Program-made: the position numbers and the translations under genes
In this document: positions 47,282 to 59,225 of the stretch, in pieces
Layout of the letters: each line of letters starts with the position of its first letter
Numbering within the stretch: the stretch's first letter is position 1
Notes under the pieces: generated by a model
Told to the model about the DNA's origin: nothing
The model's input: the letters and a program-made list of their open reading frames with translations, nothing else
Databases searched by the model: none
From: Chelydra serpentina
Taxonomy: Eukaryota; Chordata; Testudines; Chelydridae
Length of the DNA: 64,000 nucleotides
Assembly (NCBI GenBank): GCA_037349315.1
Contig: JBAIAC010000068.1
Span: forward strand, 17,079,001 to 17,143,000
Direction: 5' to 3'

Positions 47282-48834
47282 GTAAGTTTGCACTAGTTAG
47301 GATTTCGTTGGGACTCCTTCTTGCGATCCAGGGAGAGATGCGCAGTGAGTTGCTAGGGTTGAAATAAAAGGGGGATTGGGAGGGGGGAGGGGAGGATGTT
47401 TGTTTTGTTTTGTTTTAAATATATAGCTAAACTAATCGCACTTCTAAATTGCCAGGGTGTTTGCAGGTTTCGTGGGGTCATCGCATTCTTTGTGCCAAGA
47501 GAGAATTCCTAGGTTTTAAAGCACTTGGTGAAAGATGGACTAAAAATAGAAATTTGGAACCAGAAAGTGCAGATCCAGCAAGAAACGATCAGGATTGTTT
47601 TAAAACATACACAATCACCGTAATAAGATCGGTAATGTTTGGGGTGTAGATTGCATTGAAATGACAAGGCTTGATTTTCCCATCCCCCATCTCCTTGCCC
47701 CCCTCCCTCCCCCGCCTTGTTCAGATTATTTTCCAAATACAGGATAGCTAGAGAGAGAAATCAATGCACGCAAACTCCTTTTGCTTTTGTAGCTGTGCAA
47801 CTTTTACATTTTGTTTTACATTTGAGTCAGGGAAGTGGTGTGTCTGAGTTTAAAGTGTGCATGTTTTAGTAGATTGTTGATTTGCTTTCTCCACCAGTTA
47901 CATTTATGCAGGCTGTTGTTCGGTCAAAGTGCAGACTTTTGTATTCGGAGCGATTTTAGTATTGCTTCTATATGTTTTAGAATCTGAATATTTAATATAA
48001 CCTGCAGATCTGGAATGTTGGTGCTCATGCCATCTTTAATATGAGCAATTGGATTTTGCTGGATGGTGCTTCTTCAGGGCCCTGTAACTAAATGGACAGG
48101 GAAAATACTTTATAGCCTCTTGAAGGACATTTTTCCAAAGGTGCTCATTTCTCCAGAGCTATGGCAATGCGTGTTTTTATAAGGCCGCTTATTAAATGTA
48201 TGTGCATGCATATTTAGAGATCTTTGTAGATACAAGATATAAAGTGTTTAAATTATTGTGTAATTGGGAAATGAAATAACATCTTAGAAAAGCAGCATGG
48301 TGAAGAATCCCAGAATGAGATTTGAGAGTTTTAGTAAAGCCTTTTTTTTTTTTTAAATCATGTTCGTATCGACAAGTTTAGACATGTTCACTTGTCCATA
48401 TTTATGGTCAGGTACAATGAGTAATCCGGTTTTACAAATGTCCATCAATTATTTTTAATTAATACATCTCCTGTTTATAAAAAATATTTTCAAACCATAG
48501 CTCATTTGAATTGTATATCTTTTGAGGTATATTTTACAGTAAATTAGCCACCACTATCTGTATGTTTAATGTAATATGCAAAATGTGCGTGTCCTGTGGC
48601 TTCTAGTATGTGAGGATATTTTCCTCCTATAATGTCCCATCTAGCTGACATCACCATGCCCTGCATTTCTGCTTGATGATGAAAGTTATACATATTTTGT
48701 AATATTTCATATATTTTTAGAAAAGCCTTGCTTAAAAATATTTAAGTAACCCGTAGAAATTGATACAGTCAATGTTTATTATTCAGGGTACTGTTATAAA
48801 GCATCATATGCAGTGTTGCTTTCCCCCTGTGCAT
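47282..48834 (+). other. PVT1: PVT1 intron 1, first part
   Basis: Low-repeat AT-rich DNA following the exon 1 donor. It contains the p53-like element at 48370-48389. No gene. Confidence 0.55.
48370..48389 (+). promoter_or_regulatory. p53 response element in PVT1 intron 1
   Basis: CGACAAGTTT and AGACATGTTC are two adjacent RRRCWWGYYY half-sites with no spacer; together they match 19 of 20 positions, the mismatch being the first C. A third partial half-site (TCACTTGTCC) overlaps the end at 48388-48397. Mammalian PVT1 has a p53 element within the gene that drives the PVT1b isoform. Position and quality suggest the same role; occupancy is untested. Confidence 0.65.
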
Positions 48835-48960
48835 TGTTTATATTATTTTATTAAACATTCAAAGGAGGCCAAGCATGTTAAGGCCACATTGTGCTAAGCA
48901 CTGTACACACATCTAGTAGTAGATGATTGCTCCTGCCCCAAAAAGCTTCAAAAGATTTTG
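48835..48960. repeat. MIR-like SINE copy
   Basis: CCACATTGTGCTAAGCACTG, TACACACATC and TCCTGCCCCAAAAAGCTTCA match the other copies of this family. Confidence 0.55.
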
Positions 48961-51342
48961 TTTTGCATTTGTTCTTATACCACAATAGTACTCCAGCACA
49001 TGCAGTGCACCATCATTGAAACAAAAACATTGTGCATAATTTAAAAGCAAATGTTCTGTTTGTATTTATTTCTCAGCCCTTTTCTGTATTTCTATCCTCT
49101 CCCCCCGCTCCCCAGTGTTTGCAAGTGTAAAACCTGTGTAGAGACCAGGCCTTATACTGGTATAATATCAGTTATGCATGCATTTAAAAAAAAATTATTA
49201 CTAATATAGTTGTAGAGGTACAACCTGGAGCCCGTATGTGTGCTTATAGTGGAATAGGTGATTCCTTTGCTGGAATAAAATGTCTGTAGTAGAGTGGTTG
49301 TATTGTTTTGACTAGGACAGGATAGTTTAAAGTGGTACAATGTTTCGATGTTTTAGACTAGGCTTAAATTGTTTGCCATAACGCCGTCAAATCCACATGC
49401 TGATGTCTTTATGATGCCTGGGGAAACTCAGTAGCAGAGAAACTAAGGGCTCAGTCCTTCTCCTGTTGAGGGCAATGGCCAACCTCCTTCGAATTCAGTG
49501 ATGTAGGCTCTGCACCTACTTAACTGAAGCGGTTTCTACTTTAAAATAAAATACTAGCTTTTTGTATGAACTTGTCTCACTTGCATAGGTGTTAACCGCT
49601 TTATAAAATGGCTGTGGATGGTGTATCCTACGATGCAGTTGAATCATGGGGTTTTGTTATAATTCATTCTCTCTCTTTTTGTACCCTAGGCATAGCCCTC
49701 AGTCAAATTAAGGCCCTGAGATTGCAGATTTAAACACACATTTAAATCTGTGCAGATTAGGGCCATATCTATTTGGGTGTGAACAGAGTGGTAGGGGTAG
49801 GGGTACTGTACTAATTTTATTTGTGGAATTCCTGGAAGGGAAGGCCACAAACAATGTGAACCAAGGTTATCAATAATTGATATTCTCTGCGCTTCTAAAG
49901 CACTGTCCAGACCAATATGTCAGATGGTTTACACCACTATTTGTTTACAGTGATCTTTTTTCTTAAAACTTCTCAAGTTGTTCTAGCACCAGTGTAGCTT
50001 GACTGAAAAGAGCAAGAGTGGGAGTTGTCGTGTAGTTAAATTGCCGTATCCACCAGGGTTTTTACCACTGGGTACATAGATCTTCTCCGAATAGAGTTAG
50101 ACAACACAGTAGTAAACATGCTGGCTTGCTGTCATGGGGTGAGGCATCTGGAACCTGGAGAAATTCTGGGAGTTTGACCTCAGTTCCCACAATCCCTCTG
50201 GGTGCGCGGGAATCATTGTTCAGTCACCCACAATGCACCACAGTTTGGAGTGGTGCCAGGAATTCTGGGATTCATTACCATAGGTCACTGTTGCTAATGT
50301 GATTGAATGCAGCACTAGTGTGGATGAGATGCTGAACAGCAAGTCCTCTAAACACAAATAGGAATACCACATGAGGATGGACTGAATCGTGTTTGCATGA
50401 GTTGATTCAAGTATCACAAGTTATATATAATTAAATTAAGTCTAGGATAGACATACCTCTTACTCCAATAATGTTCCCACTATTAGCAGTGTGGGACTGT
50501 GTTTGTAGTCGTGCATCATTGAGAAATATTGAGAAAGCACAGTGGAGACGTTGATCTTTTTGCACTGGGTAAGGGATAATAGCAAGTTACAAGATTATTC
50601 TTTGTGAAATAAGCAGAGCATAATATAAAACAGAAGAGAGGAAAATGCATTTCCTGATTGGGAAGCTATTGAACACTTATAGCAAGGGGCTATAGATTTG
50701 ATTTTGGAGCGGAAGTATTTGTCGGTGGATTTTATTGTCTGTCTCCTCCCTTGCCTCCTCCATGCCTTACAAAGAAATAACTGTTGTAGTTAATTGGTTT
50801 ACTTGTGTATAGAACTGTATCAAGGCATTTAGTGCAGTGCCTACGGATATAGTTTTAGATGTTTTTATAGTTTTTTATAGTTTTATCAGCTATACTTGAT
50901 TGATTTCTGCATGGAGATCGAGTACCTGCAATGTACTTGTCATTATTTACCCAGTTCAATGGAGAAAATGATTTTTTGGCATCATCACTACTGTAAGGTC
51001 AATGCAGCCTTTTGGGGGAAATCTTTAGCTTTGCAAATGCTGGTAGTCAATTAGGAGAGAACTTGCTGGGATCTGATTTTTCCTCCATTTTTGACAATGT
51101 AACAGATGGAAAGAAAGCAGTTGGGTTGTTCCATGCCGTATCACATCTCTAAGGCGGAGGATTTTCTGATGGTGCAAAGATTTGCAGAGTGGTAAATAAC
51201 AAAGAAGCGAGGGCAGTCATATAGAGTAATCTGAAGTATTTGGTAAGCTGGGCCCGTTCGAGAAAAATGCATTTTAATACAGCCAAATGCAAGGTCTTAC
51301 ATCTAGGAACAGAGATTGCAAACAGTACCTACAGAATTAGGA
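48961..51342. other. Intronic or intergenic DNA; no gene recognised
   Basis: About 2.4 kb. Weak GTCTACAC-type MITE words occur near 49140-49370 and 49880-50130. No coding signal. Confidence 0.4.
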
Positions 51343-51418
51343 GATGAAGTGGGTACTAACCCACGAAAGCTTATGCTGAAATAAATTTGTTAGTCTCTAA
51401 GGTGCTACAAGTTTTTCT
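51343..51418 (+). repeat. Turtle SINE-like repeat, copy 4 (truncated)
   Basis: GATGAAGTGGGTACTAACCC, ACGAAAGCTTATGCTGAAAT and TTAGTCTCTAAGGTGCTACA match copy 1; the right end is missing. Confidence 0.8.
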
Positions 51419-52199
51419 TTCTTATTTTAGAATTAGGAGACTGTATCCTGGAAAGCAGTGACTCTGGAAAGGATTCAGGGGTCATAGGGACAAGCGGCTC
51501 AACATGCGCTCCCAGTGCAATGTGGCAAAAAGGGGCAGTGCTGGTGCTCCTTGTGGCCTCATGCTCCAGCAGCTGGGACCTGCAGGTCCCTGCTTGCATG
51601 GATGCCTCCTCATGTTGGCAGCCTGTAGGCATAAGAGAATTTGGTGCGGGGAGCATCTGCTGCCTCCTGGATTGCAAATCTGGGGGAGTGTGGCACCAGT
51701 TGTGCCCATTGCAGAGAGCTACGTGGTCCAGATGCACCTCGCTTTGCCACACCGTTGCTCAAGAGCACCCAGCAGTTCAGGCTCCTAGAGATGAATGCTG
51801 CAAGGTGTTGAATATGCCTGCAAGGTGCTGAGCACCCTTCGCTCCTGTTGAAGTCCGTGGGAGTGGAGGGAGTTCAGGGCTAACCGTGTGTCCCGTAAAA
51901 GAGCCTGCATATATTTAAGCATTTGAAAATTGGCTACAGCACAGCTAGTGTGTATTATTGCTTCCCAGCTTAATGTTCAATCAGTAGGAATGAGGCTTAC
52001 CGACCAGTTCTTGGTTGCTCTCTGGAAAACCTGTAACATCTTTAATGCAGTTGTTAGAAAACAAAACAACCTAGGTATTTTGGAGTTTTTCCTCTGCACA
52101 AAGCCGGTTTTGTCTGTTACGGAAGTTCTGTAGTTAGGGGGAAGGAGGTGGGCAGGGTCTGGTTGGAATGGAACCAGTGCTGGAGGGAGTCAGCTGCTT
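51419..52199. other. Intronic or intergenic; no gene recognised
   Basis: Start may be decayed CR1. ORFs of up to 115 aa on both strands overlap each other and have no family resemblance. Confidence 0.4.
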
Positions 52200-52345
52200 C
52201 ACACATCTTATTTATTTACATCTGTCCTAGTGCCTGGCCATCCTGTTCCATTCCAGGACTGGGGTCTCATTGTGTTAGGCACGGTACAAACGGAGAACAG
52301 AAGATGGTCCCTGCCCCCAAGATCTTACAGTCTGATGGCGGAGAC
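52200..52345. repeat. MIR-like SINE copy
   Basis: CTTATTTATTTACATCTGTC, CATTGTGTTAGGCACGGTAC and GGTCCCTGCCCCCAAGATCT are the ordered words of the family. Confidence 0.65.
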
Positions 52346-52379
52346 AATCTGACACAGACATATGACAGATAGGGGTGAG

Positions 52380-52930
52380 AGCCTTGTGGATTGCCACGGG
52401 CACGCAGGGGCGAAAGAAAATGCAGGCCTGTTATTTACTAGGCTGCACGTGGCAATAGACTATATTGATAAGGGATGCAAGGAGAATATGGGTCACGCTG
52501 CAAACTGCAGACACGCACACACACAACTAAAGTTAATCAATTTAAAGTTTTATTGGGGATAATTACAAGGGGTAAGGGAGCAGCGTTAGATTAGCTAATA
52601 GAGTTAATGAAACTTAAAACACACAATAACTAAATATGTACTAACAATATTTATAAACAAAGATGCAGCATTTAGTAATAACTGATACTCACAAATACAA
52701 ACCAATGCATAACGACCGGCAAACGTAGAAACTCTGTTTGAAACACGATAGCTGAGAGAGAGGCTTCGAGGTGATCAGGCTCGGTTACGGGTGTACAGGG
52801 GATACACAGGATTCGTTTTTCTTTGTCTTCTTCCTGCCTGCACATGGCAGGCAGCCCCTAAAGTACCAACTATGACATCATAGAAGTGTCATAGGGGACG
52901 GGGCCCAAAACCTGTTTGTGTTCGTTTCTG
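52380..52930 (-). mobile_element. Possible LTR-like element, minus strand
   Basis: The minus strand carries an AATAAA (plus-strand TTTATT near 52548) in the middle of a moderately complex, gene-free segment with promoter-like GACATCATAG further on, as in an LTR. I could not fix TG...CA ends or a target duplication. Confidence 0.3.
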
Positions 52931-53714
52931 ATTGGCACAAGCAAAGTTAACACCAAGTGGGGGAGCAGGTGCCTCAAAGTCTGGCTTCGCCCCCAAAAGG
53001 TGAGGAAATGCATATTGCTTTAGAATGTGTGCTACACTGAATGACAAAAGAAGAGGCCAGGGCCATACCGGTATGGGCAAGTTTTACAGGAAGCAGACAG
53101 GAACTCATCTCAACAAGCCTCATAATCAAAAGAGTAGGGGTGAGATCATCAGCCCTGTTCTGGCCCCTTTCCGACAGGTAATGGGCAGAGCAGCTAAAAG
53201 GTGCCTGAAAGCCCCATATCTGGTTGGGAGAGGATTTTCCCAGCACAGGCATTGTGGACAGTTGCCTTCCAAGGACTCCTGTCACAAACCTCTTCCTGGT
53301 GGCACGTAGAGGGCAGGGCTGGGGTGGGAAGGGTGTGGCCACATCAGCACTGTGGCGATTCTAGGCAGTGCTGTGGCCATAGGCAGGCTGTCATGAGTTA
53401 GGCCCCCTAAATTATGCTGGGTGATGCCAGGAATGAGAGGGTGCAAAGGTGTCTTAAAGCTACCATAGCCGCCGCCGCCTCCCTATGGGCTGCATGTTTG
53501 AGACCCAGAACTTGTAAATTTCAGTTGCTCCCCAGTTCTGGCACATCAAATTATACCCACCCTCATCTTCCCCACTGTCCAAGTGCACAGTCAGACTTCA
53601 TTGTTCATCTCCATAGCCCCCTTCCAGCTTATCCTGCCCTACAGGAATACACTCAGCTTCATGCTTGGTCTACAGCCGTTGATAAGGGGTAATGGGGCCC
53701 CCCTGGGCACGGTT
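52931..53714. other. Intronic or intergenic; no gene recognised
   Basis: No coding signal; repeats cannot be delimited. Confidence 0.4.
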
Positions 53715-53905
53715 CCTCTAGGTAAAGCCCTAGCATAGAAGCAGTTATACTGGTATAGCTTATGCTGGTTGGGGGAACCGGTATAAGCTGTATTGTTTGT
53801 AAGCACTTTTATACCAATATAACTGCTTACACGCTAGAAGGCTCTGGTGGGATAACTGTACCTGGATAACTATACTGGCAAACCCTTCCTAGCGTAGAGA
53901 AACCT
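53715..53905. mobile_element. Palindromic MITE
   Basis: AGTTATACTGGTATAGCTTA near 53744 and the inverted TATACCAATATAACTGCTTA near 53811 form arms. CTAGCATAGAAG and CTTCCTAGCGTAGAG mark the outer ends. Confidence 0.5.
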
Positions 53906-54279
53906 AAGAAAAAGTCTGTGAGGGGCGGGGAAAACCCTTTCATTTCCCATCCTCTCTGTAGGTGTGTGCCTGGGAAAGATGAGTGTCGTTGGGCTGAAAT
54001 AACTTAATAGAGCCACTCTGCAGCTTCTGCCTGGAATGGGGGCAGCATCCTGCTGTCCTTCAGTGTCTTCCCGCACGTTTACCGTGATTGGCTACTTGGA
54101 TTTCCCTCAAAGGGTGTTTTTGGGAGATGAAGGTCTGAAGAGAGGTTTTTCTGCTCTTTGAACCACTCTGGTTTATGATGCTGATGCATTCTTCAGGCCT
54201 TGTAGCCATAAGTGCTTGGGATCAAGGCCTTCTTGGATACTAATTCTGTCATCGAAGTCTGCGCCAGCCATAGCGTTGC

Positions 54280-54640
54280 TAGCTAAGTTTTATCATGGTC
54301 TCTATTTGGTGTCTTTGAGAAAGCTTGAGAATCTCTGCTTTCAGTTTTTAAAAACAGTAAGTTTCTAGGCCTCGTGGTTGTGAAAAAAAGCTTGGAAACA
54401 GTGAGTGCTCTTTAGAGGCTCAGAAACCAGAAAACAAAAACAAAACACAAAACCACACCAATCAAAACCCACCAAACCCTACATTGATTTTTTAAAAAAA
54501 AAAAAACAAACAAACCATGTCAGGATTCTAAAAAAAATCTTATGATTGTTTGGGGCCTGACTCATTTTTTTAATGCGTAGACGTGGCGATGCTGCAGCTA
54601 TCTCTCTGGAAGCAACAACTACAAAACAAAACACTATAGT
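54280..54640. repeat. TCATGATTTTT-type dispersed repeat
   Basis: CAGGATTCTAAAAAAAATCT, GGGGCCTGACTCATTTTTTT and ATGCGTAGACGTGGCGAT recur in similar order near 45420-45600 and 55850-56150. Confidence 0.45.
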
Positions 54641-54719
54641 GCACACACAATTCTCCCCCTGGGGGAGAGAATGGACCAGTTTTGACATGTCACTTAATGC
54701 AGAAGGCCCTCAGATTTAA

Positions 54720-55470
54720 ATTTTTTATTAAAGTTAATGCTTAGAATCAAATTTACACAAGTTAAGAAGTAAGGTACTGTACATCTGGGATCAGGCTTGG
54801 GTTATGGGGGATTTCAAGTATCGGTTATAAGGTTCTCGGGGTACATATATATCGCATAACTAGTAAAGATCCAGATTGGTGTGGGGTAGTTTTTAGAGCG
54901 TCCGTGGATAAGTGGGCTTGGGAACGCCACCCATGAAATACATTAATAGTCCAAGTCAGTAGCGATGTAGACAATCAGTACATGGGTGGGGTGCGTCCCT
55001 CGGTTTGTCAGGGAAGGGATGAAGTGGATTCCCCCCCCCCCCCCCCCGGTCAGCAATCTTGATTACTCGACCTGGTACTGACGGTGGCCCGTGATGTGTT
55101 CAGTGTATATGTCTCTGGACCACCATGAGCTTGTCTCATGAGTCAGGTGTAGCGTCGACTGACTCCGCACGCTCTCAGTACCGGCTCATTGTTAGGGTCC
55201 CATGCGCCCAGGGCGCCCACGACCAGGGCGTGAATCTGCACCTCATAGCCCTGGGCTCTCAGGGTGTCAGCCAGCGGGGTGTACTTCAACGCCTTCCGTG
55301 TGCGGGCCTTGTGGAAAGCCGGTGACCTGTTTTCAAATGGCTCTGTGACGTCTACCATGAGGACCTTCTTCTTTTCTTCGTCAGTCACGACGATGTCGGG
55401 TTGCAGTCGGCTGTCTGTCCTGGGGATGGCGGAGTTGGCGGCGATCTTCCCCAGGGACGGCGATGCGAGG
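54720..55470 (-). mobile_element. 3' end of a restriction-like-endonuclease LINE (R2/NeSL-like)
   Basis: Minus strand: the C-terminal coding part (about 55465 to 55063) is followed by a roughly 340-nt 3'UTR that ends with AATAAA (plus-strand TTTATT at 54724-54729). A poly-C run (55030-55047) lies in the UTR. The element is 5'-truncated, as is usual for LINEs. See the coding entry for the domain. Confidence 0.7.
55063..55465 (-). pseudogene. Restriction-like endonuclease domain of a LINE
   Basis: The minus-strand frame reads LQPDIVVTDEEKKKVLMVDV, then TEPFENRSPAFHKARTRKAL, KYTPLADTLRAQGYEVQIHA and LVVGALGAWDPNNEPVLRAC. The spacing PD-x14-D followed by K in KALKY fits the PD-(D/E)xK fold of the R2-type restriction-like endonuclease that cuts target DNA. 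After GVSRRYT comes a stop and a frameshift; the expected C-terminal WSRDIYTEHITGHRQYQVE then follows in another frame up to a TAA at 55063-55065. So it is broken. R2 versus NeSL, HERO or related clades cannot be settled from this piece. Confidence 0.75.
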
Positions 55471-56469
55471 AATATAAGACCGTATATAGAATAGAACAGA
55501 CTGTCTTTCCAGGCATTTAGAAGCTTCTGAGTGACTGTTATGAACTTCTCTCAAACTGTATCTGCTGCTATTGAACGTCAGGTTCCTTAAGGTTTGCTTC
55601 AAACTTTCTAAGATGCTACAGAATTTAAACTCCAGAGGGATCCCCGCTTACATTTTGGTGGTTCATAGATTCATTGTTTAGAATACATTACATCTTGTAT
55701 TAATCAACAGTTCCTAATCTTAATTGTATTATCTTAATATTTACTACATAAATAATCCTGTAGCAAAATCCTGGGTAATTTGTAGACAAATCTTTGAGTT
55801 AGAGTTGATGTGGTAAATAGCCAATACTTTACTTGATTAAAAACATTTGTCATTTAAAAAAAAACTAAACAAACTCCCTGTAAATGTCACAGGAAAGAGC
55901 TAAGTTTCCAACACCAGCTTTCACTTGAGGGGAATAAAAAGTTTTTATCCCTCACAGTTATGGTGAAAAGCTTAAAAACATGAACCCTAAAGGCTCAAAA
56001 AACAGGAAGCACATAAAGAGAACCTGAAATACATTATCATTATTATTTATTTATCAAAGTCTTGGGTTTTTTAAACCAGTCTCATAATTTGGGGGAGGGG
56101 GGGTGGCCTATGAATTTTTAATGCTTTGGGTAGGCAATACTGGCAGTAGTAAATAAAAAACAAAAAGGCTTCTAAAGTGAGAGATGTGTTGAAAGGAAGA
56201 ACATGGATTGCTTTATATGAATAAAAATCATGGCCTTGTCTTCACTAGGACAAAAGTTGCATTTTTAACGTATTAACTAATATGTTTAAAATCCTAGTGT
56301 AGGCAAGCTGCCTTGTTTACACTAGGAGTGAAATCTTGGCTCCACTGAAGTGCAAAACGCCCATTGACATCAGTGGGGCAGGATTTTAACATGTTAGTTA
56401 ACCTGTTAACAATACATCTTTTTTCAGAGTGTAGTCATGGCCTGTAACACAGGCTGGCTTTAATGCACT
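55471..56469. other. Intronic or intergenic; no gene recognised
   Basis: AT-rich. A TCATAATTT-type repeat lies around 55850-56150. Confidence 0.4.
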
Positions 56470-57257
56470 CAGTGAGTATTGTAGCTAACTCCTTCCGTAC
56501 AATGCTGATGATACTTTGATGCTCTGTTGGGTGGACTGTATCATGGTCTTAATGACTGAACCATGTTAATGAAGTGTGGGTTCGCAATCATACAGAAAGG
56601 AGAGTTTGTTGCATAAACAAACCTGGCAGTTTTTTGATCAGTTACTTCTTTTTGTAATCTACTGGTTCTTATCACAAACGATACTGTGGCTAAGTGACAT
56701 ACATGATGTGACTGAAACACTATCATTGGCAGATAACTCTGAAACTATAGAAAATGATGGTGATCTTGAAGGTGGATAGTCTTCAGAATCCTGTATGTTG
56801 AGGATGGATTCTCCTTAACAAAAGAAGTCAGTGCAGTTATTTCATTATTATTACCATACTGCTTATTTAGTATTCCTTATTGCAGTCACTGACACTCAGT
56901 ACTACTTTAAAGGTGAAATTGTAAAAGGAAGATCTGCCTATTTCAGCTATTTATTTTTTATCACAACTGCATCTAAAATGATAGTACCATAGAGTAACAA
57001 CTATATTTTTTTGCTCAAACATGAGAATTCAAGAATAGTCCAGAAGGAAGATGGACAGTCCTTAAGAAAGGAGTATGAAATAAAAAAGTTTGCCAACCTG
57101 AAGATCCTGCATGTTCAGACATGTTCTTTTCATCATCTTCAACGCAGCTTCCTCCTGAGAAGGAACACTTCTCATGATGTTGTTTCATTTGGGCAACCAG
57201 GCCTTGCATTTCTTTGTTGCACTGTTTGCATTTTGCACTCATCCCTGTCATACCCAC
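56470..57257 (-). pseudogene. hAT transposase-like pseudogene with BED zinc finger
   Basis: The minus strand begins with a BED-finger-like piece, CKQCNKEMQGLVAQMKQHHE followed by KCSFSGG (57257 to about 57090): Cys-x2-Cys then His/His...Cys. After a decayed linker, a second piece (56650 to 56550) reads LQKEVTDQKTARFVYATNSP, then FCMIANPHFINMVQSLRP, a stop, and YSPPNRA. I recognise this as the segment before the DUF659/RNase-H-like part of hAT-derived proteins. Stops and frameshifts make it non-coding. No terminal repeats are seen nearby. Confidence 0.7.
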
Positions 57258-58218
57258 ATGTAGAGGAACTTCATTAAACTATTCCCAAACTGGGTCTCTT
57301 TTACGGCCTGCTGCCATTATAGGTTTTCCCGTCTAGTGAGAGAATGGTATGGTAGATATCAAATCAATGAAGGCTACACTCAGAAAGATCTCAAGACTTC
57401 TGGAATATGCTGCTCAAACAGTTTCACTTTTGTTTCTACTGCCTGTCCCTCCCTTCTCACGTTTATCTCCAGACTTCTTCTCTTTGTCCAGATTTCTTCC
57501 GCCCCCAACAATCTTCTATTCATTGAACTTTTTGAAACTTTGCACTTTTAGAGAGAGGTAAGGGATTGATCTGTGTACATGAATTTGCAGAGGGACCATA
57601 GGGTTGAGGTCTGTTATTTCTCACCTCTATATATTTATTTATTAGCAAAAATGTTTTTAAACAAGTGTGTTATTTCTGGAGATACACATCCACCGTTTGA
57701 GAACTGAAAAACTAAGCATCTCTGATGGTATCTTCTAGACTGAGCACTGAGTCCCATTGGGTAGATAGAAAGATTAACCTCAATAATTTATACAGAAGCC
57801 CCTGGAACCGCATAAGATTGGGTCCCTAATCCATGAATTATTGGAACTCATTTGCAAAACTTTTCTTAAACATTACATGAATATATTGTCTCATACTATA
57901 GAATTAGAATTTATTATCCCTATTCCATGATGAGATATCTTTGAGCTATAATGTATCTTAGTTAAAACTATCTTTAGATGGGTTTTTTCCTCAAAAAGCA
58001 TTTTATCAAAAAAATCCGATTTAAATAAAAACAATCCCATTTTTGTTTTTTAAATCGTTGATTTTTATCCATCCTGATCTCCACCCTTACAGGGCAGTAG
58101 TTCCATTTCTGCAGGGCCAGGAGAGGAGGACTTGCTCCTACTTTGCTGGAAATCCCAGCCTGGACTCAAGAAGGAGTGCCAGCTCCCTTCTGCATCCCGC
58201 CGCACTATCCTGCCCATG
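57258..58218. other. Intronic or intergenic; no gene recognised
   Basis: AT-rich. A TTTAAATCGTTGATTTTTAT repeat lies near 58050. Confidence 0.4.
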
Positions 58219-58220
58219 CT

Positions 58221-58632
58221 AGGGATGTAAAATATTAAACGGTTAGCCGATAATTAGTTTTACTGTTAATATATTGCGGTTTACGCCGGGGGCACTGGAC
58301 CTTGCAGCGCTCTTGCAGCTTGGGGCACCCCTGGGGGCAGCCCGGCACCCACCGCCAGGTCTGCCCTGGCACTGCTGCTCTCCCGGCAGTGAGCCGCCAA
58401 ACTAGCCGCACTAGGCAGCACCGAGTAACTGGGAGAGCGAGGGGTGGGATCAGAGCAAGGCGCGCAGCGCCTAGCCACGCACACGATCCCCCAGCCCACT
58501 GTACTCCACCTCCGAGGAGAGACAGCAGGGTGCCCCCTGCTCCCCCAAGCCAGGGGTAGATTGTGAACTTGCAAACGATTAAACCAGTAACCGGTATAAT
58601 TTGAATAGTTTAAATGATATTTACATCCCTCG
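58221..58632. mobile_element. hAT-like element with GC-rich core
   Basis: AGGGATGTAA at 58221 and TTACATCCCT at 58621-58630 are perfect 10-bp inverted ends. Flanks CCCATGCT (58213-58220) and TCCATGCT (58633-58640) match at 7 of 8. Subterminal AATATTAAACGGTTA and TAACCGGTATAA are also inverted. The core is GC-rich and noncoding. Confidence 0.7.
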
Positions 58633-58640
58633 TCCATGCT

Positions 58641-58944
58641 GTGTCTTGCTAGCAGTATCTCTCCATCCTGTCCCGTTGGCCGACCCAAGCCTTTACTGAC
58701 TCTGTTCCACCAGCCTGGATAGCTGTTTTCCCAGGCCTACTGGGAGAGACCGACCCTAGGTCATATCTCCATTCGACTTCTCTCACCAAGCCATAGGCCC
58801 CTTCCTTTGCTAAGCGCATTGCTCCCAACAATCTCTCCCGAAGACTACATTTACTGGGGTTCCCCACTGTTAAAAGCCAACCCCTCAGAGGCCAAGGCTC
58901 ACACTTAAAGGGCCCTGCACAATCCCTTATGGTATCTTTTAGTA
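58641..58944. other. Intronic or intergenic; nothing recognised
   Basis: No gene; the 101-aa minus-strand ORF has no resemblance to a known family. Confidence 0.4.
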
Positions 58945-59225
58945 GTATTTGCACTACAATAACACCACAGAGCCAACTGAAATTGTGGCTGCGTTGTGCT
59001 AGGAGCTGTACCTACCTACACATTAGAAGAGACGGTCCCTGACCAGAGGAGTTTACTCTCTGGAGAGAGTAAACAGAAGAATTATCTCAGTTTTGCAGAG
59101 GGGGGAAACTGAGGCACAGAGAGACTAAGCAACTTGCTCAGAGTTACACAGGAAGCCGTTGGCAAAGCTGGGAATTGAACTCAGGGTCTCTTGTGTCCTA
59201 GGCTAGCACCTTAACCACACAGCCA
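58945..59225 (-). repeat. MIR-like SINE, antisense, well preserved
   Basis: TTGTGCTAGGAGCTGTACCT, GAAACTGAGGCACAGAGAGA, CTAAGCAACTTGCTCAGAGT, AAGCTGGGAATTGAACTCAG and CACCTTAACCACACAGCCAT follow the antisense MIR consensus including the tRNA-like head. Confidence 0.78.

Noticed and set aside
46807..47367. 186-aa ORF over the PVT1 promoter and exon 1
   Set aside because: It crosses the conserved lncRNA exon and its splice donor, has no domain, and arises from CpG-rich composition.
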